Below, piece by piece: positions 1 to 7,023 of a stretch of 14,982 nt of DNA. The position numbers and the translations under genes were made by a program. The first letter of the stretch is position 1; each line of letters starts with the position of its first letter. Below the pieces are notes generated by a model. It had not been told where the DNA came from and searched no databases. It was given only the letters and a program-made list of their open reading frames with translations. The stretch comes from Discostella pseudostelligera (lineage: Eukaryota > Bacillariophyta > Thalassiosirophyceae > Thalassiosirales > Thalassiosiraceae). Where the stretch lies: positions 1 through 14,982 of the forward strand of contig JALLBK010001434.1 in the NCBI GenBank assembly GCA_036940085.1, given 5' to 3'.

Positions 1-60
<60 letters not shown>
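1..60. repeat. CTGTTG hexanucleotide microsatellite, cut by window edge
   Basis: Ten perfect tandem copies of CTGTTG fill positions 1 to 60, and the array probably continues to the left of the window. Read on the minus strand it would give alternating CAA and CAG (Gln-Gln), which would fit a poly-Gln stretch of a gene lying to the left. However, that frame has a TAG at about 106-108 and no ATG between the stop and the array, so coding use would need a splice site I cannot see. Confidence 0.95.
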
Positions 61-422
61 GTCGGGGTGGGGGTGGTAGTAATTAGTAGCTAGCAGGCAG
101 CTGTACTAGATACCTCTAGTTTGTTGTCTGTGTACTCCTCTCCTCTCTCTGAGGTCGGCGGAACGCCATGGTCAATGGCAATTGGCAATGCAATGTGCAA
201 TGGCAATGGTCATGCCAATAATTGCAATATTCACTATTCAATTCTGTGGCTTTATTATTTGGCGTTTGGGGGCAGTGGCGGCAGGTGGCGGGAAGGAGAA
301 AAGATATGGCGGGAAAGATCAATTGCAAGCTACCTTCACCTAAACCTAAAGTGAAAAAGCTAGAGCACAATGCATCTTGCATCAACATCAACATCTACGC
401 TCACCACTCATCATCTCAGACC
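61..422 (+). promoter_or_regulatory. Upstream region and 5' leader of the 5-alpha-reductase gene
   Basis: No gene is evident here. The stretch holds a G-rich tract (61-76), a pyrimidine-rich tract (about 125-150), six copies of GCAAT packed into 178-228, and two GGCGGGAA motifs (287-294 and 308-316); the second reads TTTCCCGCC on the minus strand and fits the E2F/DP core TTTSSCGC. The reading frame of the downstream gene stays open upstream of its proposed start and has an in-frame ATG at 306. Transcription start and function of the motifs are inference. Confidence 0.45.
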
Positions 423-1328
423 ATGGCGTCCGATCCCAATCCATTCGAGCTCCATACTACCTTATCCCACCTATTTCTTCTCTTATCCATCCCCACATAT
501 CTATTGACACGTTACATTATCGTTGCACCATTCGGTCGGCATGTTCCCAAACAAAATCATTGGTGGTTTGGACCAAAGTTCGATGCACGATGGAGTTGGT
601 TTCTCTTTGAATGTCCTAATTTGATTTGGGCATGTTATTATTATTCAAGCATGCCATATCCACAATCCTCCATAGGATCTGGATCATACACCGTATCAAC
701 GAATATGGTGCTCATGTCACTCTTCACACTGCACTACATCAATCGAGACATCATCTATCCACTTCGAATGAATCCCATTAGTCAGAAGGTGCCTCTGGTC
801 GTCATAATCGCTGCGGGCTTCATAACAACTTGGAATGGATATTTGCAATGCTTTTATTTGGCACATATTCGACAGGATTCTTCATTATCTATCGCATCGT
901 CGTCGTTGGAAAATATACAAACCTGGGTAGGAATTGGGTTCTTCTTCTTGGGAATGGGCATCAATTTACATTCGGATGGAGTGTTGAGGAATTTACGACG
1001 AAACAATTCTACGACGGCAAAGCCAATAATATCGCAACAACAGAACCAGCGGAATGGAACAAGATTACAACATCATGATCATCATGCATACTACATCCCC
1101 CACTCTCCATGGTTCACCTACATCTCCTGTCCAAATTTCTTTGGCGAACTAGTGGAATGGTTTGGTTTTGCCATGGCATCTCACTTTTCATTGCCCTCGG
1201 TGGCATTTCTCATTTATACGGCGAGTAATTTAATCCCACGGGGTATTGCTCATCATCATTGGTATCAGCAAAAATTTGAGGATTATCCAAGTGAGAGGAA
1301 GTGGGCGGTAATTCCACTGATTGTGTGA
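423..1328 (+). CDS. SRD5A: 3-oxo-5-alpha-steroid 4-dehydrogenase (SRD5A/DET2 family)
   Basis: A 301-residue, multi-pass membrane protein without introns. Family members reduce the C4-C5 double bond of 3-keto-steroids with NADPH in the ER membrane. Visible signatures in order: PFGRH (36-40), the FEC segment with Glu63 (equivalent of catalytic Glu57 of human SRD5A2), LHYINR (103-108) with Tyr105 (equivalent of catalytic Tyr91), NGYLQ (138-142), GMGINLHSD (177-185) followed by LRNLR (188-192), SCPNFFGELVEWFGF (235-249), and a C-terminal HHHWYQQKFEDYP (278-289) ending in VIPLIV, the usual family terminus. Strong hydrophobic blocks lie near 13-34, 57-75, 92-104, 122-138, 167-182 and 243-270. It is about 40 residues longer than human and plant members (about 260), mainly because of a Gln/Asn/His-rich insertion at about 193-221. 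The usual IPxGG motif reads IPHSP (225-229). The start at 423 has a strong context (ACC before ATGG) and matches the family N-terminus; the in-frame ATG at 306 would add 39 basic residues with no family counterpart. The likely natural role is in sterol metabolism, but the substrate cannot be told from sequence. The polyprenol reductase and enoyl-CoA reductase branches fit less well because the INxHSD and SCPNFFGE blocks are of SRD5A1/DET2 type. Confidence 0.93.
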   Translation: MASDPNPFELHTTLSHLFLLLSIPTYLLTRYIIVAPFGRHVPKQNHWWFGPKFDARWSWFLFECPNLIWACYYYSSMPYPQSSIGSGSYTVSTNMVLMSLFTLHYINRDIIYPLRMNPISQKVPLVVIIAAGFITTWNGYLQCFYLAHIRQDSSLSIASSSLENIQTWVGIGFFFLGMGINLHSDGVLRNLRRNNSTTAKPIISQQQNQRNGTRLQHHDHHAYYIPHSPWFTYISCPNFFGELVEWFGFAMASHFSLPSVAFLIYTASNLIPRGIAHHHWYQQKFEDYPSERKWAVIPLIV

Positions 1329-1625
1329 GAAGAGATCGAGAATGGTCGGTCAGGGTCTGCTGTGTCCGGCAACTCACTTTTTATTATGGTCTACCCTCGA
1401 TGGTATTCTTCATATATTTCATGAACTTCATATCCGTGAGAGAGGAAATGAGCGGTGGAACCACTACTAGTATTGAGTATAAGAATTAGTTGAATAGCAT
1501 TTCGTCTTTCTATGTTTAATAGCGTGTGTATGGGTGTGCAGAATGTGTGTGGATGCGTGTGAGTGCAAGATGATTCATGTTCGTACTTTGTGTAGATGAT
1601 AGGTTCCTCTTCCATCTCTACCTCT
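1329..1625. other. Convergent intergenic region (shared 3' flank)
   Basis: This stretch separates the ends of the 5-alpha-reductase and cyclin genes, which point at each other, so it should hold both 3' UTRs. I see no gene and no clear polyadenylation signal. It contains a degenerate TG-rich stretch (about 1523-1566). Confidence 0.6.
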
Positions 1626-3098
1626 CTAGGCAGGAAGGAGCGACGTGAGCGGAGATCTCGCTGATCGAGAAAACACACTCCTGCCACTCCGTGCCGATGA
1701 TAGACTGCATGGCGACGTGGACATGACAGTAATGCACGGTGAGGGTGCTACTCTGGCCCGTCCACCAGTCCTTGGTGAAGCAATGGCCACTACTGGCCGT
1801 CCTAGACTGCCACCAACACCACCACTCGTAGATGCAGTCGTCGTCGTCGTTGTTGTACGACGCTGCTGGCCAGAAAGAATGCTATCAAAACTACTCGTCT
1901 GAGAATGTCGAGATTGTCGTGAGGATAAGGAGGAATCATCTCCTGCTGCTCCCTTGGAATCTTGAATTTGCATCCCATTGACTGAACTTGTCACACTATC
2001 AACGGTGGTTACACCCTGTTGTTGTGGATGCTGCTGTGCCGATGACGACGACGAGGATGCTACACCCTGCTGCTGCTGATTCTGTTGCTGTTGCAACTGA
2101 TCGTGCGGCAATGTATCTTGACCTAAACTACTCGTCAACAATCGTTTCAATTTCGGTCTCGCCAGCAATACATGTTCATCATCATGCCGCAACCCCACAT
2201 GTGTGGCAATAGCACGTAGAAATTGTTCCCGTACTCCCGTGGGGATTAATCGTCGATATCGTCGATCTTCAAGGGAGTTTAATATGGCAGAAAATGCCAC
2301 AGCAGATGGATATATCTCCACAAATGACGAGTCACATACAGATAGTTCAGTAATATACCGTGATAAAGCGTAGATATCTTCTTTCGACGAATCGGTAACT
2401 TGGGGTGGCAATAATAATAGTAGATGCGATAGGAAGGACATACTCGTCGGTGGATGGATATGCCAATTCAAACTATTCAATATCTTCCATTCCATTTCTT
2501 CAATATGTTTAGGACCAAATTGTCCCCGGCTCAAATTAGCCAAGGTGGTTAATTTGATCTTTCGTACTTCATGTACCTTTATCGCAATGTGTAGTGTGGT
2601 GAGGGAGGCAAGTAGTGCTGTACTCCCATTGCATTTATTATTCCGTGTGGCTAAATATCGATCAAAGAGGGACATACTGACGGCCACGACCTCGCGTGAT
2701 AAATCAAAATGATCGACGACATTGAAACTCCAATGGCAGATTTTTTCACGCCAGGAGGAATTGAGTTGAGATAATGAAGAGTCGCCGACAATGGCACCAC
2801 CGACGACACTGTTGCTGTTACTAGCGCCACTACTACTTGAGGGGGGAAAGGATGGAGGAGGTGTGGGTGGAGATGGTGTGACTACTCCTACCGCTGCTCC
2901 TGCTGCTGATGCCTTGGTGGCGCTGCTGCTGCTACTAGTAGAAGTGGTGGTGATACGACAATTGTAGACCGTCCGTTCTTGGTGGCGCATCCTTGATAAT
3001 CGATCAATGACACATCCTCGTGTCAGATTGCCAATGATATCACCGCCAATGCGACCCTCGTGATATTGAGAGTAGAAGGTATTGGTTCCAGTCATCAT
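1626..3098 (-). CDS. Cyclin with two cyclin folds, probably diatom-specific type
   Basis: A single-exon gene for 490 residues. Cyclins bind and activate cyclin-dependent kinases. The N-terminal cyclin box runs from about 115 to 215: WREKICHW (116-123) aligns with the MRAILVDW helix of cyclin A, followed by FDRYLA (145-150), IAIKVHEV (171-178) with the kinase-contacting Lys at 174, and HIEEMEWKILNSLNW (198-212), which holds the conserved Glu. A second, weaker fold follows (about 218-325). Flanks are low-complexity: Ser/Thr, Ala and Pro rich before the box (50-112), and Gln, Ser and Thr rich after it (335-490), with several Ser-Pro and Thr-Pro sites and an RxxL at 481-484 that could serve as a destruction box. 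The start is well fixed: an in-frame TAG lies two codons upstream (TAG ACC ATG) and the context has A at -3. The compact box with a WR-x-K-I-x-x-W start resembles the diatom-specific cyclins, which are linked in the literature to nutrient and light responses; the subgroup call is from memory, not a search. A PHO80-like or generic cyclin is the alternative. Confidence 0.88.
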   Translation of the reverse strand: MMTGTNTFYSQYHEGRIGGDIIGNLTRGCVIDRLSRMRHQERTVYNCRITTTSTSSSSSATKASAAGAAVGVVTPSPPTPPPSFPPSSSSGASNSNSVVGGAIVGDSSLSQLNSSWREKICHWSFNVVDHFDLSREVVAVSMSLFDRYLATRNNKCNGSTALLASLTTLHIAIKVHEVRKIKLTTLANLSRGQFGPKHIEEMEWKILNSLNWHIHPPTSMSFLSHLLLLLPPQVTDSSKEDIYALSRYITELSVCDSSFVEIYPSAVAFSAILNSLEDRRYRRLIPTGVREQFLRAIATHVGLRHDDEHVLLARPKLKRLLTSSLGQDTLPHDQLQQQQNQQQQGVASSSSSSAQQHPQQQGVTTVDSVTSSVNGMQIQDSKGAAGDDSSLSSRQSRHSQTSSFDSILSGQQRRTTTTTTTASTSGGVGGSLGRPVVAIASPRTGGRARVAPSPCITVMSTSPCSLSSARSGRSVFSRSARSPLTSLLPA

Positions 3099-4100
3099 GG
3101 TCTAATAAAAGCTGTTCAATTGCCGTCCAGGCCATCGACCATCGAGTGTTCTCGAGCTCGGATGCTTTGCTTGCCTTGGGTTTTGCTATGCTGCTGAGGC
3201 GAGCAAGCACATCATGATGTGGCGCGGAAATGCCCGCCCCGATAGAGATCATTTTGGGGGGGGCATGGCCTGTCCCCTCGTTTTTAGCACAGCCATCGTG
3301 AAGAGAATAAGATGTGTGAGACTCCGATTGAAACGGGGCATGCGCCCTTTTCCTTGAAGATGGGCATCTTGTGGGTGTGTTATTCCTCTATCCGTGGGCT
3401 TCGTGGGATGTGTTGCATGTTGCAGGGTGAAAGATGATGTGAGAGGAAATCCAGTTTCGTGGTGGAGGGGTTGGACACGTCAGACACTTTCTCAATGGGC
3501 CAATCTGGGCCATCGATTTCTCACGTCAAACCAGGTCATTCTTACGTCGGCTACACATGTTGAAGTTTCGTGTTTCTCTCCGATTTTTCTTGGGGTCATC
3601 GATCCGTTATGAATGGTCCATCTGCAATCTTCCTTGCGGTGGCGACGTGTCCGCCGTCGTGGGAGTAGTTTCTCACAAAATCTCTAAGGGAACACGTCGA
3701 AGCTGGTACACGTGGAAGTTGGTGTCGAGTCCATTGCTCTGCTACTTACACGTGGAAGCATTGATGAGTCGAGTCCAATGTCTATCTACTGGTGGAAGCA
3801 TGAAGGAGTCGAGTCAAATATAGAATTGAGTCTATTTGAGCTACTGATGGAGACGAATTATTCATTCCGACCAAACAGAGCAACTCATTATGTTATGAAT
3901 ATCATCATCATAGATTGTAGCAACATTGTCATTTCCTGCCGATCATCGTTATTCAGCTTCTGAGATGCTGCTGGAGCGGATCAATACGGCATTTTTGTGC
4001 TGGTGTCGACTGTTGAAAGTATGCTGAATCAAAGTCATGGCAATCTGTTATCTCCCTCCTCCATCCATCAACGTTGCAACTTAGACTTCTCCCTTTTCTA
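3099..4100. promoter_or_regulatory. Intergenic region: cyclin upstream DNA and TRMT2A 3' flank
   Basis: About 1 kb without a credible gene; the open frames inside it are under 90 codons and match nothing I recognise. Contents: a run of eight G (3256-3263), two ACGTCA elements with the same preceding C (3477-3482 and 3523-3528), a 16-bp near-perfect tandem duplication (3692-3723), and three related segments exactly 40 bp apart starting at 3711, 3751 and 3791. Two CACGTG boxes (3709-3714, 3749-3754) sit in these repeats. The part nearest 3098 should be the cyclin promoter and 5' leader; the part nearest 4100 should include the methyltransferase 3' UTR. Confidence 0.5.
3692..3817. repeat. Short direct repeats with 40-bp spacing, carrying CACGTG boxes
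   Basis: ACACGTCGAAGCTGGT (3692-3707) is followed directly by ACACGTGGAAGTTGGT (3708-3723). From 3711 a GTGGAAG ... GTCGAGTC pattern recurs at starts 3711, 3751 and 3791; the gap between the two blocks is shorter in the first copy. The ACACGTGG octamer appears at 3708-3715 and 3748-3755. The spacing of 40 bp is read directly from the sequence; any function is inference. Confidence 0.75.
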
Positions 4101-6720
4101 CTAATGATGCTTCTCATATTCTTCCTTGCTCATCCTATCAAAGGTCATAACCATCTCACAGTGCTTCGTCAATGGGAACATGTCCACGGGTTGGGCCATC
4201 GTCGGCTTAAATGGAATACCGGGATACTTCTTCGTCGGCGGACCACACAACATGGCTGCATCTCTTGTCAATGTACCAATGGGATTACAGCTAACATACA
4301 CCAACCGTTGAATCTTTTCATTTGCGCGAAGCGCTCGAATGACAATACCATGCAACCCATCTCGTGCTGGATCTACCACGGCCACCACGGGAGTATTGCG
4401 AGGAATGTCTCTCATGATATCTGGCAATATCTTCTCTGCCGGAGATGCAATGAATTGAGCCAAGGATTTGTCAGTGTACCCATTCTTTGATGCATTAAGT
4501 TTCGCATCGACAATCGCTGGTTCGGCAATATCCACACCAACTAATTTACCCACGACGCCTTCTTTTAAGCATGTCAGTCCAATAGTTCCAGTACCGCAGC
4601 ATACATCGAGGAGGAGCGTTTGCATTGGATCCGACGTCACTTCCCTAATCCTGTCCACGACAATATTGTACAGTACTTCGGCACCGTCGGTATTGACTTG
4701 GAAGAATGCTCCCGGAGAAATTTGGAACGTGCAGTTGCCGAGCTTCTCTTCCAGATACTCTTTCCCGTAGATGTGCTGTGAATATAGATAGGTCGGCGAG
4801 TGAGTAAGCAATTAGGCAGAGTTCAATTGGTGATTCAATGCATAGATAAATAATAAATGTTGTATCTCACTTGAACGGGATGATCAGGACCAGGGTTTGA
4901 TAGTCCTTCATACTCTTGAAAGAATATGGATGTAACACTTATCCCATTCTCAGCCTCATTATCGTCTCCTTTCAAACTCGAAGCCGGTGTTACGTCATCG
5001 CTACCATCGTGATCCTCTTTCGGAAAACTGCGTTTCACCACAGGAAGGACACTCTTTGTCAGCAGCTCTATCAAACGCGTCTTCTCTTCCTCAAACACAC
5101 TCGAATAATCATCTGATCCATCCTCTCTCGCACCTGCACCTCCTTTAGCTGGTGCATGCAAAACAATCACCATACATTCACGTGTGCGCAATGACGCTCG
5201 GATGGTAACACTTCGCCATACACCACGATGCGTCTTACTATCGTAGGGTGGTATGCTCGACTTGGGTAAGAAATCTGTATTGAGAATGTCGGCAATACTG
5301 CAAGACCAATTAGGAATATTTTGTAATGGGTGGGGTGGGTAGACTCCTCCTGCCCAGCCCTGGGCGAGAAATCCAACCGCGGGTACTTGTCGATAGTTGT
5401 TCATGTTAGTTAGTTGTGGTACATCTGCCTCTCCTGTGTTTGCTGTTCCTGACGCTGACGATGCGACAGCATCATGAGCATTGTCATTTCTTTCATTTGC
5501 CGTGGTTGTTGCTGATGCTTCGTTCGTATCATGCACAACATTGGCATCACCACCCTCACTTCCATCCTTCTTCTCTACCACCTCATTCTCGTCGGGAACT
5601 AATCGATAACCAAAGGTAAACTCCACCTTATTCCTATATTCACTCGTTCGAGGAGACGGTACTGGTTGCTGCATGTTAATAGCACGGTTTTGATTCAACC
5701 ATCCGTACAATTTGATCACCTCTTTGCGATGTCCACGTTTGGCCTCCTTTTCAAGTGTTCTTAGAATGTGTTGAATGACGATACGACGACCAAACAAGAT
5801 GAATCATTAGTGACAATATTGTGGTTCGATAATAATGGAGATGCCAAAACATAATATATTGAACTCACTTACCGAAACTTGGCCTTAATTTCCTTGACAA
5901 TTTTATTAGCACATTTATTCACCATCTCACGTATTTTACTGCTCAATTGCTCCTCGTAGGATAGTCGCCATAATGGGGTGATGGCGTTCCGTACTTCATC
6001 GTCAGATAGTAATGCTTTTTGTGGAGTATCTGCTTTGAATCGTTTGTTGTTGCCATTATTATCAGAACCGTTGTTGGAATGGCTTTCATCGTCGACTGGG
6101 GTAGCATTCGCTTGGTCTGTTCCTTTTCTCTTTTGACCATCAGTAGTATTAGCATAACCCTCCTCCCCCTCCCCCTCATCCTCATGAGCAACATCATTGT
6201 CATCATGATCAACCATCTCATCGACACGTTTAGCAAACAATGGTCTACCACGTTCATTCACCAACGCTTTACCATCTTCACCACCAGAATTAATAAATGT
6301 TATAAAGGGATTGACCATACTTTCATCAGCAAGTGTGACTTTAATCCAACTATCCTTGGGTGGTTTGCGTGCATTGACAATTTGTATTTGGTTGTTGCTA
6401 ATATTGCTCTTGTTGTTGTATTGATTGACCCATGAAGAGGTTAGTTTGGTTACATCCTTGGATCGCATGAATTTTAGAACATTGTGGATTACCACCTTGC
6501 GGGAGGAATGATCGAATTTTGCTCGTATGGAGTCGCTCTCGAAGCGGTTGCTGGTTGACATTGTTACTGATGGTGCAGCTGCTTCAGCATCAAAGTTGGC
6601 TGGTGCGGCAGATGTGACGCTGTGATCTTCACCGTCGGCGGCGGCAGCGGCAGGATGAGCAACATTCTGCCGTTCCAAATCCATCGTGGTCGCAGCCGCG
6701 GGGTGGTGTTCCACGTCCAT
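4101..6720 (-). CDS. TRMT2A: tRNA (uracil-5-)-methyltransferase, TRMT2A type, three exons
   Basis: Exons 6720-5873, 5759-4871 and 4775-4101 join to 803 residues. Enzymes of this family methylate C5 of uridine 54 in the T-loop of tRNA using S-adenosylmethionine. After a disordered N-terminus, an RRM-like region spans about 75-168, as in human TRMT2A. PLW-R-L-S-YEEQL (about 249-259) is the family linker, and SEYRNKVEFTFGY opens the TRAM-like/central part in exon 2. The catalytic domain is in exon 3: FQVN (604-607), DVCCGTGTIGL SAM-binding motif (636-646), DPARDG (714-719), SCNP with nucleophile Cys742, and HCE with general base Glu786. Both catalytic residues are present, so the enzyme should be active. 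Oddities: the usual DPPR motif reads DPAR, and there are acidic low-complexity insertions after the RRM region and after the EYRNK block. I chose the ATG at 6720 (A at -3, G at +4); the frame is open further upstream but without an ATG I can see up to the TTG at 6759. The gene is head-to-head with the J-domain gene. Confidence 0.93.
4776..4870 (-). other. Intron 2 of the TRMT2A-like gene (95 nt, phase 0)
   Basis: On the minus strand the exon ends CCC GTT CAA, followed by GTGAGA, and the intron ends in a pyrimidine-rich stretch with TTCACAG before CAC ATC TAC. Splicing joins HPVQ to HIYGKEY in frame and without a phase change. The unspliced frame reaches a stop soon after the donor. Confidence 0.9.
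5760..5872 (-). other. Intron 1 of the TRMT2A-like gene (113 nt, phase 2)
   Basis: The donor is CG followed by GTAAGTGAG, a near-consensus site. The acceptor is ATTCTAAG before A ACA CTT. The split codon CG+A gives Arg283 and continues as TLEKEAK. Within the intron this is the only suitably placed AG that keeps the frame into the EYRNK block. Confidence 0.88.
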
Positions 6721-7023
6721 ACTGTTCGTTTGTTCAGCGAATGCCGAGGCCAATGTCAATTGCAGCGGTATTAGCTGATGGTGATCGCGATGGTATGAAG
6801 TGCGTCGGTGAGTTTGCTTTGGTTGTGGTGGTGGCGATGCATGGTTAGCGCCATATCTTTTGACGATGACGATTCCGCCGACGGCGATGACGATGACGAT
6901 GTGTTCGACCTCTTCCTACCATTAATAATATTTGTACCCTACGTATTCCACTCCCATCACGCCACTTTCATTATCTACCAACTGAAGCATTTCGTAATAG
7001 ACAATAGAGGCACTCACCACGCA
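6721..7023. promoter_or_regulatory. Divergent upstream region between TRMT2A-like and J-domain genes
   Basis: Some 303 bases separate the two proposed start codons, so both promoters and leaders must fit here. A minimal upstream reading frame ATG GTA TGA lies near 6790 on the plus strand. The J-protein frame is open from 6808 and contains an ATG at 6841, followed by GAC GAT-rich codons that encode an acidic run and then a hydrophobic run; this could be a longer N-terminus instead of leader. No TATA box stands out. Confidence 0.5.

Noticed and set aside
1..60. CRISPR-like array.
   Set aside because: It is a pure hexamer microsatellite with no spacers, in eukaryotic DNA.
985..1095. Retained intron as the cause of the 5-alpha-reductase insertion.
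   Set aside because: The insertion is in frame, has no stop, and shows no suitable GT...AG pair flanked by the conserved LRNLR and YYIP blocks; a low-complexity insertion is simpler.
3040..3252. A 70-codon minus-strand open frame overlapping the cyclin start, as a possible extra N-terminal exon.
   Set aside because: It is in another frame, an in-frame TAG precedes the cyclin ATG, and no donor/acceptor pair joins the two convincingly.
3394..3963. Small overlapping plus-strand open frames in the 1-kb intergenic region.
   Set aside because: All are under 90 codons, overlap one another in different frames, cross the direct repeats and resemble no protein I know.
4074..4490. A 138-codon plus-strand frame antisense to the methyltransferase.
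   Set aside because: It lies wholly over the conserved catalytic exon of TRMT2A and has no domain of its own.
6019..6435. A 138-codon plus-strand hydrophobic frame antisense to TRMT2A exon 1.
   Set aside because: Hydrophobic content comes from complementing Asp/Glu/Asn codons of the acidic region; no family features.
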